Shown piece by piece: positions 9,344-17,662 of a stretch of DNA of 64,000 bases. A model generated the notes under the pieces. That model saw only the letters and a program-made list of their open reading frames with translations, searched no databases and had not been told where the DNA came from. Numbering within the stretch: the stretch's first letter is position 1; the number at the start of each line of letters is the position of its first letter. This DNA comes from JABFRZ01 sp964631945. Its GTDB lineage: Bacteria; Planctomycetota; UBA1135; GCA-002686595. The position numbers and the translations under genes were made by a program. Location: the NCBI GenBank assembly GCA_964631945.1, contig CAZWAY010000013.1, positions 29,031 to 93,030 on the forward strand, given 5' to 3'.

Positions 9344-10057
9344 ATGATCGCACGGCTCCAGGAGGAGATCGTCCTCGGTCCGATCGACTATCCGCGCCTC
9401 GGAAAGGCCATCGTCGTCCGCCCCACGGTCGAAACCATGCGGGTCGGCCGCTTTCCGACCCAGGCCCTCGTGGTCACGGCCGTGGCGCGCAAGCTGATCG
9501 AGCTCGTGCGGGCCGCGGACAAGATCCAGGCCCTGATGGTCGAGGGCGGGAACGAGAGCCCGACGAAGCACCCCGAGTTCCACCAGATTTGCGAGAACGT
9601 CCGGCAGCTCCTCGACAAGCACTTCCCGAAGGCCTTGATGTGCCTGGTGACGGACGCCACGCCGCTCGATTCGCCCAACCTGCGTCACGCCCTGACCTTC
9701 TTCGATCAGACGATCCTGCGGCTCGATGCCGGCACCCAGAAGACCTGGGCCGCGCTCACCGGCTCCAACCCGAAGCAGTTCAAGGACGTGGTCGAGAGTC
9801 TGGGCCGCCTGGGAGCGGAGCGCGTGATCGTGCAGACGCGCTTCGTGCGCGGTGAGGTCGACAACAGCAACGAGAACGAGGTCAAGGCCTGGATCCGGCA
9901 CCTGACCGAGATCCGTCCGGTGGGTGTGCACATCACCACCCCGGCCAAGGCCAAGGGCAAGCGCGAGATCCCCGTCACGAAGAGCCGGATGACCCAGATC
10001 GCCGAGCTGGTGACGACCAAGACCGGCATCCCCGTCCAGGTCCTGGGCGCCAGCTGA
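9344..10057 (+). CDS. Radical-SAM-fold protein lacking the [4Fe-4S] cysteines
   Basis: A 237-residue protein that resembles COG0731-type radical SAM enzymes along its whole length. It has the entry GPIDYPRLG (family GPxxSRRLG), GGNESPTKHPEF (family GxGEPTLHPEF), FFDQTILRLDAGTQKTW, VIVQTRFVRGEVDN and a C-terminal GIPVQVL. Where the family has CxxxCxxC in phase with these blocks, residues 32, 36 and 39 are Met, Arg and Thr (TMRVGRFPTQ), and no other CxxxCxxC exists. The frame is continuous, so this is not a frameshift. It should not bind the catalytic cluster, so it may be a pseudoenzyme, scaffold or SAM/nucleotide sensor. The next gene starts seven bases later. Family placement is from remembered motifs; the role is unknown. 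Confidence 0.8.
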   Translation: MIARLQEEIVLGPIDYPRLGKAIVVRPTVETMRVGRFPTQALVVTAVARKLIELVRAADKIQALMVEGGNESPTKHPEFHQICENVRQLLDKHFPKALMCLVTDATPLDSPNLRHALTFFDQTILRLDAGTQKTWAALTGSNPKQFKDVVESLGRLGAERVIVQTRFVRGEVDNSNENEVKAWIRHLTEIRPVGVHITTPAKAKGKREIPVTKSRMTQIAELVTTKTGIPVQVLGAS

Positions 10058-10064
10058 TCGGCCC

Positions 10065-10838
10065 GTGGCGGCGGCCGCCCTCGCCCGCTTCACGAGCGTC
10101 TCGAGGCGCTTCGGCGCACGCCTGGCCCTGGACGAGGTCTCGTTCGAGATCCGCGCCGGCGAGGTCCTCGCTCTGCTCGGCACGAACGGCGCCGGGAAGA
10201 CCACCGCCCTACGCCTCCTGTGCGGCCTGATCCCGCCCGATCAGGGCCGGCTGGAGATCGCCGGCCATGACGTCCAGGGGCAGCCGCTGCTCGCACGCAA
10301 GAGCCTCGGATACGTCCCAGATGGAGCCCCGCTGTACTCCAATCTGACCCCCTTCGAGCACCTGCAGCTCGTGGGTCGCCTGCACGGGCTGGCGGAAGCG
10401 GAGATCGCGCGCGAGTCCGAGCGCCTCCTGGGCGGCCTCGAGCTCCTCGAGCGCCAGAGGGACCTGGTGGGATCCTTCTCGCGCGGCATGCGCCAGAAGG
10501 TGGCCATCGCCTGCGCCCTGATCCATCGCCCGGCCCTGCTGGTACTCGACGAGCCGCTGACCGGGCTCGACACCTCGACGGCGCGCGTGATCCAGGCCCT
10601 GATGAGGGGCTGGGCCGACCGCGGAGGGGCCGTCTTGGTGACCTCGCACCTGCTGGAGGTTGTGGAACGGGTCTCGGACCGCCTGGCGATCCTGGCGCGG
10701 GGCCGACTGCTGGCGCTCGGGACCTTCGAAGAGCTGCGGGCGCAGGCCGGCGGAGGCAGCACCCTGGACGAGGTCTTCCGGAGCCTGACTCGGACCGAGG
10801 ATCCCGAGCGCGTCGTCGAACGGATCCTGGGGAGCTAG
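10065..10838 (+). CDS. ABC transporter ATP-binding protein (ABC-2/CcmA type)
   Basis: A 257-residue nucleotide-binding subunit beginning at GTG, seven bases after the radical-SAM-like gene. Walker A is GTNGAGKTT (near residue 45), the signature is FSRGMRQK, typical of drug/polysaccharide/gliding exporters, Walker B is ALLVLDEPLTGLD, and the H-loop is VTSHLLEVVE. The C-terminal 40 residues extend beyond the ATPase core. No permease gene follows; the next genes are on the other strand. The polytopic protein at 14320-15792 is the nearest candidate partner, but that link is speculative. Confidence 0.9.
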   Translation: MAAAALARFTSVSRRFGARLALDEVSFEIRAGEVLALLGTNGAGKTTALRLLCGLIPPDQGRLEIAGHDVQGQPLLARKSLGYVPDGAPLYSNLTPFEHLQLVGRLHGLAEAEIARESERLLGGLELLERQRDLVGSFSRGMRQKVAIACALIHRPALLVLDEPLTGLDTSTARVIQALMRGWADRGGAVLVTSHLLEVVERVSDRLAILARGRLLALGTFEELRAQAGGGSTLDEVFRSLTRTEDPERVVERILGS

Positions 10839-10852
10839 GCCCGCCTCGAGGG

Positions 10853-11296
10853 CTATCCGCCGGCCTTGGCGCGGATGGGTACCTTGGCGCCCTGATCATC
10901 GACGGCCACCATGGTGACCTCGGCCTCCGTGACGAAGACCTCTCGGCCCGTGGAGAAGCGCGCCTCGGCCCAGACCCGTACTTTCACCCGGACCGAGGTC
11001 TTCCCGATGTGGATCGTCTCGGTGAAGAAGGACACGCAGTCGCCCACGTGAACGGGCGCGCGGAACACGACTCCGTCCATGGCCACGGTCACCAACCGGC
11101 CGGCGTGGTGCCGGTGGGCCTCGACCGCGGCCGCAAGGTCGATCTCGGACAGGATCACCCCGCCGAAGATCGTGCCGAAGGCGTTGGTGTCGCGCGGCAT
11201 CATGACGCGTCGGATCGAGGGGATCTGGACCCGCGGGAAGGTCGGCTCCGGTTCGCCAGCGGCGGGTGGGCGGGACGTGGGGGGAGGTCGGGTCAT
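10853..11296 (-). CDS. Acyl-CoA thioesterase, YciA/BFIT hotdog family
   Basis: A 147-residue hotdog-fold thioesterase that hydrolyses acyl-CoA. The motif RDTNAFGTIFGGVILSEID is characteristic: the Asn and the following GG with the acidic residue of the helix form the active site. Then come VTVAMDGVVFRAPVHVGD and the strand IGKTSVRVKVRVW. The first 25 residues are Pro-rich and variable. The start ATG overlaps the stop of the adjacent hydrolase gene by four bases (ATGA), so the two are probably co-translated. It ends convergently 14 bases from the ABC ATPase gene. Confidence 0.9.
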   Translation of the reverse strand: MTRPPPTSRPPAAGEPEPTFPRVQIPSIRRVMMPRDTNAFGTIFGGVILSEIDLAAAVEAHRHHAGRLVTVAMDGVVFRAPVHVGDCVSFFTETIHIGKTSVRVKVRVWAEARFSTGREVFVTEAEVTMVAVDDQGAKVPIRAKAGG

Positions 11297-11955
11297 GTCG
11301 CGAGCGGCTGCAGAGCGGCGCGAGCGTAACGGAGCACGGCCTGCTCCACGAGGGGCGTGCGCCCCCGGAAGAAGTGGTCCGCGCCGGGGATCTCGACCAG
11401 CTCGAGCTGTGGCGGGAGGCGCGCGAGTTTCGCGCGCAGGTCGGTGGCCGAACCGAAGGCGTCCCGCTCCCCCATCACGATCAGCCCGGGCGGCTGCAGG
11501 TGCGTCAGGAAGCCGGGGTCGTAGAGCGCGGCCGGGAAGGCGATCAGGACCAGGCGCTCGACGCTCCCGCTGCGCTGCGCGAGCTCACCCACGACGCGCG
11601 AGCCGAAGGAGTAGCCCGCCGCCCACAGCGGCATGCCCGGGTGGCGAGTCTGGAGCGCGACCGCGGCCGCCGCCGCGTCCTCGACCTCCTGCGCGCCGTC
11701 GTGGACCCCCTCGGAGCCTTCGACCCCCCGGAAGTTGAAGCGCAGGGTGACCAGGCCGGCGGCTCGCAGGGCGCGCGCGACCCGCACCACGATCGCATTG
11801 CGCAGCGAGCCCTGATGGAGCGGGTGCGGGTGACAGACGACGGCCAGCGCGCGCGGAGTTCCCGAGGGTTCTTCCAGCTCGCCCACCAGCCTTCCGACGG
11901 GACCGACGACGTCGAAGCGCACGCCGGGCACTCTAGCAGCGGCTCCGGCGTCCAA
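11293..11955 (-). CDS. Alpha/beta hydrolase (COG2945-like)
   Basis: A compact alpha/beta hydrolase of about 212-220 residues. The early CHPHPLHQGSLRN block, FNFRGVEGSEG, the nucleophile elbow GYSFGSRV and the late GADHFF histidine give a complete Ser-Asp-His set. This pattern fits the COG2945 hydrolases, whose substrates are mostly unknown. The longest frame opens with TTG; a GTG at 11929-11931 or 11920-11922 fits the homology better because the conserved region begins at VRFDVVGPVG. It precedes and overlaps the thioesterase gene, suggesting joint handling of acyl esters; that is inference. Confidence 0.85.
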   Translation of the reverse strand: MDAGAAARVPGVRFDVVGPVGRLVGELEEPSGTPRALAVVCHPHPLHQGSLRNAIVVRVARALRAAGLVTLRFNFRGVEGSEGVHDGAQEVEDAAAAAVALQTRHPGMPLWAAGYSFGSRVVGELAQRSGSVERLVLIAFPAALYDPGFLTHLQPPGLIVMGERDAFGSATDLRAKLARLPPQLELVEIPGADHFFRGRTPLVEQAVLRYARAALQPLAT

Positions 11956-11988
11956 GGATGCCGGTGGGACAGGCCAGCCCAGTACAGG

Positions 11989-13233
11989 TCAGTACAGGAC
12001 CGTGAAGCCGCGCGCCTTGTTCGCGAAGGCGACCGGGAAGCTCGCGCCGGCGGTCTCCGGGGCTCGGCCCCAGTCCACCGCGAGCAGGCCCTCCGCGGAC
12101 CAAACCTGCCAGGCCACGACCGGAGGAGCATCGCGCTCGCCCTTCGGTTGCTCGAGCCAGACCAGGAAGAAGTCCGACCCCGAGGCCTGGAAAGAAGCCC
12201 GGGTGCGGCGTGAGAGCGCGTCCCCCTTCGGGGTCATGGGCACTCTCCCCCCGAGCCCCCTTTCTTCCGGATCGATCCCGCTCCAGAAGACGCGCCCGAA
12301 GGTGTCCCAGCTCGCGAAGACATACGAGAACTTCGCGCCCGGCTTGGGCGTCCACTCCGGCGAGAGACTCGGCCTGGCGCGCGGGTCGATGTCCCGACGA
12401 GTCGCCAGCTCGACTACCCTGGAGATGAACTTCGGCCCTCCCTCGGCGCGCGAGAGCAAGCGCACTTCGGAGCCCCCGTGCCGCCCGGCCGTGACGTAGA
12501 GCACGAAGAGGGTGCCAAGCCGATCGATGCGTGCCGCGAGACCCGAGCCCTCGGCGACCCCATCCGGCTTCTGGTCGATCGTGACGGGGGCAGAGAAGCT
12601 CGCCCCCCCATCCTCGCTGACCCGCATCCAGACGCGCAGCCCGGGGGTCTCGCCGTCGACATCCGTGTCGACGGCGGAGTAGAAGGCGTACACGCCGCCG
12701 CGCGCGTCGATCGCGATCGCCGTCGAGCGACAGAGACGCTCCGGAGAACCGAGGTCCTGGACGGGCTCCAGCCCGCCCTCGGCCCGCTCGCGCGTGTAGC
12801 ACAGCTTGGGCTGCTCGTGGCCGGCGACCCACAGGACGTGCGCGCGACCATCGGGGCCGAGACCGAGGGAGCCAGAGTGTCCAGACGCCTGGCTCAACAC
12901 GTCACCGGGCTCGGCGTTGACACGCACGCTGGGCTCGAAGGTCTTGGCCTCGTCCCGGGAGCGGGTCAGGAACAGGTCTCCGGCGGCCTCGTCACCCTTG
13001 AAGTAGAGGATGCTGAGCGCGTCGCCCGAGACCTCCACGCTCGGCTGGATCCCCCCCTCGGGAACGCGCACGAAGCGCACGAAACCCTCGGGCAGCCTGA
13101 CCGCCGGGGGCTTGAGCGCGGGCAATCCGACGCCCTCGCCTTGCGCCGGGGACTCACCCTGCGCGGTCAGCGCTCGCGCGGCGCAAATCAGGAGGAGGCC
13201 GGTCAGACCGGCCGGAAGCTGGAACGAATTCAT
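11989..13233 (-). CDS. Exported sialidase-like beta-propeller protein
   Basis: A 414-residue protein with an N-terminal signal peptide (hydrophobic residues 8-24, cleavage near ALTAQG). The mature part shows repeated short blocks of the type xFLTRSRDEAKTFEPS and MRVSEDGGASFSAPV, that is, S-x-D-x-G-x-x-F Asp-box (BNR) repeats, which build sialidase-type propellers. The catalytic arginine triad of true sialidases cannot be established by eye. It is probably periplasmic or surface-exposed. Its 3' end carries a 10-base tandem duplication (11981-12000) that overlaps the stop codon. Confidence 0.8.
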   Translation of the reverse strand: MNSFQLPAGLTGLLLICAARALTAQGESPAQGEGVGLPALKPPAVRLPEGFVRFVRVPEGGIQPSVEVSGDALSILYFKGDEAAGDLFLTRSRDEAKTFEPSVRVNAEPGDVLSQASGHSGSLGLGPDGRAHVLWVAGHEQPKLCYTRERAEGGLEPVQDLGSPERLCRSTAIAIDARGGVYAFYSAVDTDVDGETPGLRVWMRVSEDGGASFSAPVTIDQKPDGVAEGSGLAARIDRLGTLFVLYVTAGRHGGSEVRLLSRAEGGPKFISRVVELATRRDIDPRARPSLSPEWTPKPGAKFSYVFASWDTFGRVFWSGIDPEERGLGGRVPMTPKGDALSRRTRASFQASGSDFFLVWLEQPKGERDAPPVVAWQVWSAEGLLAVDWGRAPETAGASFPVAFANKARGFTVLY

Positions 13234-13367
13234 GCTGTGCGTCTACGCCACGAACGGATGCGGGTGAGGAACGCGCGCCAGGTTACCACCCCTGCCACCC
13301 TGCCCCGCCGGGACTCGCTCGCCCTGGGCAGGGCGACTGGAGGGTGCGACGGGGCGCTCGAGGGCCG

Positions 13368-13373
13368 TATGCT
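13368..13373 (+). promoter_or_regulatory. Candidate -10 box for the thioredoxin-TPR gene
   Basis: TATGCT at this position would place the transcript start near 13380, giving a leader of about 23 bases with an AGAGGA-like ribosome site (13389-13394) before the ATG at 13403. No clear -35 element is visible. It is reported because it favours the ATG over the upstream GTG at 13379. Confidence 0.3.
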
Positions 13374-13402
13374 CCCGGGTGAGCCGAAAGAGGAAGTCGC
13401 CC

Positions 13403-14305
13403 ATGAAGCCCGCACCCGAACCGAGCACGTCCGACGGAAAATCAGAGTGGATCGTCGATGCCAACGCCTCGAACTTCGAACAAGGCGTGCTGGCGCGCTC
13501 GCTCCAGGTGCCGGTGCTGCTCGACTTCTGGGCCACCTGGTGCGGCCCGTGCAAGACGCTCGGTCCCGAGCTCGAGAAGCGCGCCCGCGCGGGTCGCGGA
13601 CGCTTCCTGCTGGCCAAGATCGACATCGATCGGAACCCCGAGCTGGCCCAGGCCTTCCGGGTGCAGGCCGTGCCCACGGTGCTCGCCATCGCGCAGGGCC
13701 GAATGGTGGACGGATTCCAGGGTGCCCTCCCCGGGCCCGAGCTGGATGCGTTCATCGATCGCGTCGCGCCCGGCGGAGCCACCCCCTCGCCTGCGAGCGT
13801 CGCCGTGGAGCGCGCGCGCCAGCTCGCCCAGGACGGACGCCCCGAACAAGCCATCGGTCACCTGCGCGAGCTCCTGCGCGACTCGCCCGAGCTGGCCGAG
13901 GCGCGCCTGGCCCTGGCCGAGATCCTGATCGACGCCAAGCGCCCGCAGGAAGCACGGCTCGTGCTGGACAAGCTGGAGGGTGACGCTGGCAGCGCCGAGA
14001 AGGTCGCGGCCCTGCGCGCCAAGCTGGAATTCGCGGCCGCGGCCGGCGACGTGGCCGAGCTGGAGGCCAAGCTGCGCGCGAGCCCGCAGGACCTTGGAGC
14101 CCGCATCCAGCTCGGGAAGGCGCTGGTGGCGGCCAAGGAATACGCGCGGGGGCTGGAGCACCTGCTCGAGGTCGTGCGCGCCGACGCGGGCGCGCGGCGC
14201 GACGAGGCGAAGAAGGCCATGCTCGAGGTCTTCGCCATGCTCGGCCTCGAGGACAAGATCGCGAACGACTACCGCTTCAAGCTCTCGCTCGAGCTGTTCT
14301 CCTGA
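13403..14305 (+). CDS. Thioredoxin-TPR protein, CnoX/YbbN-like co-chaperone
   Basis: A 300-residue protein. Residues 15-125 form a thioredoxin domain with DFWATWCGPCK, so the CGPC redox pair is intact, unlike the SxxC form of E. coli CnoX. The cis-proline segment is VQAVPTVLA. Residues 135-300 are helical TPR-like repeats (ARQLAQDGRPEQAIGHLREL, LAEARLALAEILIDAKRPQEA). CnoX proteins guard unfolded or oxidised substrates and pass them to chaperones. The ATG at 13403 is preferred because AGAGGA lies about nine bases before it; GTG 13379 would add eight residues. It is divergent from the sialidase-like gene. Confidence 0.88.
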   Translation: MKPAPEPSTSDGKSEWIVDANASNFEQGVLARSLQVPVLLDFWATWCGPCKTLGPELEKRARAGRGRFLLAKIDIDRNPELAQAFRVQAVPTVLAIAQGRMVDGFQGALPGPELDAFIDRVAPGGATPSPASVAVERARQLAQDGRPEQAIGHLRELLRDSPELAEARLALAEILIDAKRPQEARLVLDKLEGDAGSAEKVAALRAKLEFAAAAGDVAELEAKLRASPQDLGARIQLGKALVAAKEYARGLEHLLEVVRADAGARRDEAKKAMLEVFAMLGLEDKIANDYRFKLSLELFS

Positions 14306-14319
14306 TCCGCACGACGGCC

Positions 14320-15792
14320 GTGCTCGCAGGACCCCTCGGGCGCACCTGGCACCTCACGCGGGCGCGCTTCACGCTCGCACGACGCGCTGGATGGCCGCTG
14401 CACATGCTGGCTTTCCATGCCGGCCTCGCGACCCTCTTGGCGGCGCTCGTGCGCGAGGCGCTACCGGCCTATCCCTACGCGCTGTTCGCGTTGACCGTGG
14501 GAGCGCTGCTGCTCGCGCTTCCGCTGCTCTCCGACCTGGGGGCGATCCTGCGTCACGACGAAGGCGGCGAGTGGAGCGCGGCGCTGCCCGCCCTGCCCCG
14601 GGAGCACACCCTGGCGCGTGCGCTGCAGCTCCTCGCCGTGCTGGCCGCCTTCGTGCTGGTCTGGTTCCTGCCGTGGGCGCTCCTGGCTCCCCCCGGCTTC
14701 GGGTTCGGAGCACGCGCGGCCCTGCCCGTCCTGGGCTTCGCGCTGGTGTTGTCCCTCGCCACGCTCCTGATCTGGGCCCAGCAGCTGCTCCTCGCGCGCG
14801 CGAGCGCCGCCTTCGTGCTGCTCGAGACGACGCTGTTCCTGCTGGTGGTGATCGTTCTGCTGAGCCTCCTGGGCCGCCTGCCCGAACTCGCCCGCTTCGA
14901 GCCGGGCCACGAGGGCCTGGCCTGGCTGCCGGTCGCGTGCTTCGCGCGGCCGCTGGTCGTCGGCGGCTGGGCGGGGCTTGCGCCGTTCTCCGTCTTCGTG
15001 CTGTGCCTGGCCGCGTTGCTCGCGATCCCGGGCGAGGCATCTCCGCCCGGCCGCGCGCGCGGATGGCTCGAACGCCTGCTCGAGCCGCTGCGCTGGCTGG
15101 CCGTGCGCACCTGGGTCCGCGCAGAGGAGCGCGGGGTCTTCGAGTTCGTGTACACCGCCATGCCACGCGAGCGCGAAGTCGCCCTGCGCACCTACCCGGC
15201 GCTTGGGATCCCGCTGGCGTTCCTGTGGCTCGGCTCGAGCAGCGCGCGAGCCTCCGGTGAACCCTGGCGCGCGGACATCCTGGCGCTCTTGCTCTTAACG
15301 GTCGGTGTGTACCTCCCGATCCTCTTGGTCCACGTTCCCCTGAGCCAGTCGGCCGAGGCGGCCTGGATCCTGCGCACCGCGCCGCGCACGGAACGCGCGC
15401 TCGCAGAAGGGACGATCAAGGCCTTGTTCGTGCGCTGGGTGCTCCCGCTCTACCTCGTCCTGCTGGCGCTGGGCCTCGCCCTGGCGCAATTCGACCTGCT
15501 GCTGCGCCTCTGGCTCCCGGCGCTGGCGCTCGTCCTGCTGCTCGTGCGCGCGCTGTACCCGCGCTGCGTACGCGACCTGCCGCTCTCGACCGCGCCCGAC
15601 GCCCTGCGTTCCGAGGTCGATTGGGCGGGATGGGTCGCTCCGCTCGCGGTAGGGCTGACCCTGCTCGCGGTCCTGGCCAACCGCTTCGTGACCTGGCCGG
15701 GGGGACTGGGTCTGGCTGCGGGCCTGATCCTGATCGAAGTGACGCTCGAGCGCGGGCTCGCGGGCCCCGCCCGGGGTCCCCGTCAGGGGTAG
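14320..15792 (+). CDS. Polytopic membrane protein of unknown function (ABC-2 permease-like?)
   Basis: A 490-residue protein starting at GTG, 15 bases after the thioredoxin-TPR gene, and so probably co-transcribed with it. It contains about 11-12 hydrophobic helices rich in Leu and Ala, separated by short Arg-rich loops, with a longer polar loop near residues 225-290. No conserved motif was recognised. Layout and composition resemble large ABC-2 type permeases, and an orphan ABC ATPase lies 3.5 kb upstream, but the genes are separated by three opposite-strand genes and the assignment is uncertain. Confidence 0.75.
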   Translation: MLAGPLGRTWHLTRARFTLARRAGWPLHMLAFHAGLATLLAALVREALPAYPYALFALTVGALLLALPLLSDLGAILRHDEGGEWSAALPALPREHTLARALQLLAVLAAFVLVWFLPWALLAPPGFGFGARAALPVLGFALVLSLATLLIWAQQLLLARASAAFVLLETTLFLLVVIVLLSLLGRLPELARFEPGHEGLAWLPVACFARPLVVGGWAGLAPFSVFVLCLAALLAIPGEASPPGRARGWLERLLEPLRWLAVRTWVRAEERGVFEFVYTAMPREREVALRTYPALGIPLAFLWLGSSSARASGEPWRADILALLLLTVGVYLPILLVHVPLSQSAEAAWILRTAPRTERALAEGTIKALFVRWVLPLYLVLLALGLALAQFDLLLRLWLPALALVLLLVRALYPRCVRDLPLSTAPDALRSEVDWAGWVAPLAVGLTLLAVLANRFVTWPGGLGLAAGLILIEVTLERGLAGPARGPRQG

Positions 15793-15876
15793 GATTTCGG
15801 CGGGAGACCCCGCCACCTGTATCCCGACTCGGGCCGCGCACTAGGGTGACTCGAGCGGACGGCCAAAGCTCGGCGG

Positions 15877-15900
15877 CGCCCCCTGGGAGCCCAGGGGGCG
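15877..15900. terminator. Perfect GC-rich inverted repeat, possible terminator
   Basis: An 11-base arm CGCCCCCTGGG is followed after two bases by its exact reverse complement. It lies between the stop of the membrane-protein gene (15792) and the start of the exported protein gene (15982). The stem is strong enough to stop or shield RNA, but no T-run follows, so rho-independent termination is not proven; a protein-binding palindrome is the alternative. Confidence 0.4.
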
Positions 15901-15981
15901 TCCTGATGGCCGGAACTCCCTCGGGTCGATAAGGTTGTGCCTAGAGTGTCCCTCTCCAGACGGTCCAGGAGCATGTGTCCA

Positions 15982-17598
15982 ATGCAGCGCCGGAAAGCGA
16001 TTCTCTGGCTCGCCCTCCTCGGTCTCGCCACCCAGGCGGCGGCCCAGACCGCTCAACCCTTGCTCCAGCGGGACGACATCATCCCGGGGATCGGTGGGGT
16101 CCGATCGGTCGACATCATCAACGTCAACGACGCCAAGATGTGGACGGCGGTCGTGCTGACGACCTTTTCGAACCCCAACCAGGATTCCTGCCTCCTGCGC
16201 AGCGGTTTCCTCTCGATGCGTGAGGACATGGAGATCGCCTCGCCGCCGGGCGCCATCCTGGACGATTTCGATGCGGTCGCGCTCAACAAGCGCGGGGACC
16301 TCGCGACGGTCCTCAGGATCAGGCTGCCTGGAGTCGCAGCGGTCAAGGAGGCGGCGGCCTGGAACCTCAGGGCCTTCGCCATCAGGGACGACGCCTTCGT
16401 CGACCCGCTCGTTCCCGCGGGCACGGTGTGGAACGGGTTCGACGTCGTCCGGTTGAACGACCGGAATCAGTACCTGGTCGCGGGCGACGTGAAGGCGACC
16501 ATCGCCCCCGCCAACCGGGACATCCTGATCCGGTACCAGCTCGACGATCTGGGCAACATCCTCAGCCGGAAGGTGATCCTGGTCAGGGAGTTGATCGTGC
16601 CGGGCCTCGGTGGAGCCAAGGTCATCTCGATGCCCATCAACGAGAACGCCTTCGCATTCAACAACAACGGTGACGTGCTCTCCGTGGTCACGATGAGCAC
16701 CGGGGCCTTCGTGCTCCGCAACGGGATCGATGTCCTGATCGCGGACAACACGAATTCATCGGTGAACCGCACGTGGTCCGACGTCGTCAACTCCAAGGTG
16801 GCGCTGAACGACCGTGGCGACTACCTCATCTCCGGCACGGTGCTCGGCGACGCGAACAGCAACTTCCTGATCGAGAAGAACGGCGAGAAGTTCGCCCAGA
16901 AGGGCGACATCCTGCCCGCGCTGTCCGACCTGCCGATCTCGGGCGGGTCCGCGGCCCCGCTGGCCATCGGGAACAACGGAGTTGTCTTCTGGCGCACGGG
17001 CATCGAGGGCTCGACGGACGAGGCCTACATGCGCAACTACACGCCCTTCCTGAGGCGTGGCCAGACGGTGGCCGGCAAGGTCGTGACGCGGCTCGAGATC
17101 CTGGACACGAGCTACAACGCCAGCCCCAACGGACGCTTCTTCGCGTGCGGCGTGGACCTCGATGGCGGCGACACGGTGATGTTCGTCGACTTCGGCCTCG
17201 TGCTGGAGATCCCTGGTTGCTTCGGGAACCTGGGCAAGCTCACGCACTCGGGCGGCGAGCCGCGCGTGGGCCAGTTCATCGAGTTCGCCATGGACAACGG
17301 GCAGGTCCCGGGCGCGCTCGCCCGCATCAACTTCTCGAGCCGCCTGCGCATCCCCAACTCCGAGTGCGGCTCGCTCCAGCCCTACGGTGAGCTCTTGCTC
17401 TCGCGTCCGCACCGGCTGCTCTCCCTGTTCGCGCCTCCCTGGAATGGCGCCACTCCCACGAAGGTCGGTGCGAACATCCCCCCGGACCTGTCGCTGGTCA
17501 ACGCCACGCTCTTCGCGCAGGGCCTCTTCCGTTCGCCGAGCGCGCTCCAGGACGTCCGACTCACCAACGCCCTGCGCATCGAGATCGGCGCCCCGTAG
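15982..17598 (+). CDS. Exported repeat protein with a planctomycete-style C-terminal tail
   Basis: A 538-residue protein from ATG 15982; the signal peptide is residues 1-20 (MQRRKAILWLALLGLATQAA, cleavage near AAAQT). An in-frame start at 15937 would bury this signal. The first 380 mature residues repeat blocks of the form (A)LNxRGDxL, for example DAVALNKRGDLAT, DVVRLNDRNQYLVAG, AFAFNNNGDVLSV, KVALNDRGDYLISG and LAIGNNGVVFW, suggesting a beta-propeller or solenoid. The last 110 residues hold three cysteines and end VRLTNALRIEIGAP, a tail type I associate with exported planctomycete proteins. I do not know its function. The 39 bases encoding the end recur at 18312-18350. Confidence 0.85.
   Translation: MQRRKAILWLALLGLATQAAAQTAQPLLQRDDIIPGIGGVRSVDIINVNDAKMWTAVVLTTFSNPNQDSCLLRSGFLSMREDMEIASPPGAILDDFDAVALNKRGDLATVLRIRLPGVAAVKEAAAWNLRAFAIRDDAFVDPLVPAGTVWNGFDVVRLNDRNQYLVAGDVKATIAPANRDILIRYQLDDLGNILSRKVILVRELIVPGLGGAKVISMPINENAFAFNNNGDVLSVVTMSTGAFVLRNGIDVLIADNTNSSVNRTWSDVVNSKVALNDRGDYLISGTVLGDANSNFLIEKNGEKFAQKGDILPALSDLPISGGSAAPLAIGNNGVVFWRTGIEGSTDEAYMRNYTPFLRRGQTVAGKVVTRLEILDTSYNASPNGRFFACGVDLDGGDTVMFVDFGLVLEIPGCFGNLGKLTHSGGEPRVGQFIEFAMDNGQVPGALARINFSSRLRIPNSECGSLQPYGELLLSRPHRLLSLFAPPWNGATPTKVGANIPPDLSLVNATLFAQGLFRSPSALQDVRLTNALRIEIGAP
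17560..17598 (+). repeat. Copy A of a 39-base repeat (3' end of the exported protein gene)
   Basis: These 39 bases, CTCACCAACG to the stop TAG, match 18312-18350 at 38 of 39 positions. The copies lie 752 bases apart in the same orientation and bracket the 2OG-Fe(II) oxygenase gene. Confidence 0.9.
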
Positions 17599-17662
17599 GC
17601 GCCGCCCGGCTCGGCTGCGGGGTCCGGCCGCGCCTCTCGCCCGTGCGGGTCGTTCGCGAAGC

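Noticed and set aside
9344..10057. Frameshift as the explanation for missing radical SAM cysteines
   Set aside because: The similarity on both sides of the expected motif is in the same frame, and the spacing of the replaced residues is exact, so no base is missing.
14320..15792. Confident assignment as the permease of the ABC ATPase at 10065
   Set aside because: Three opposite-strand genes lie between them and no ABC-2 motif is clear, so it was left as a possibility only.
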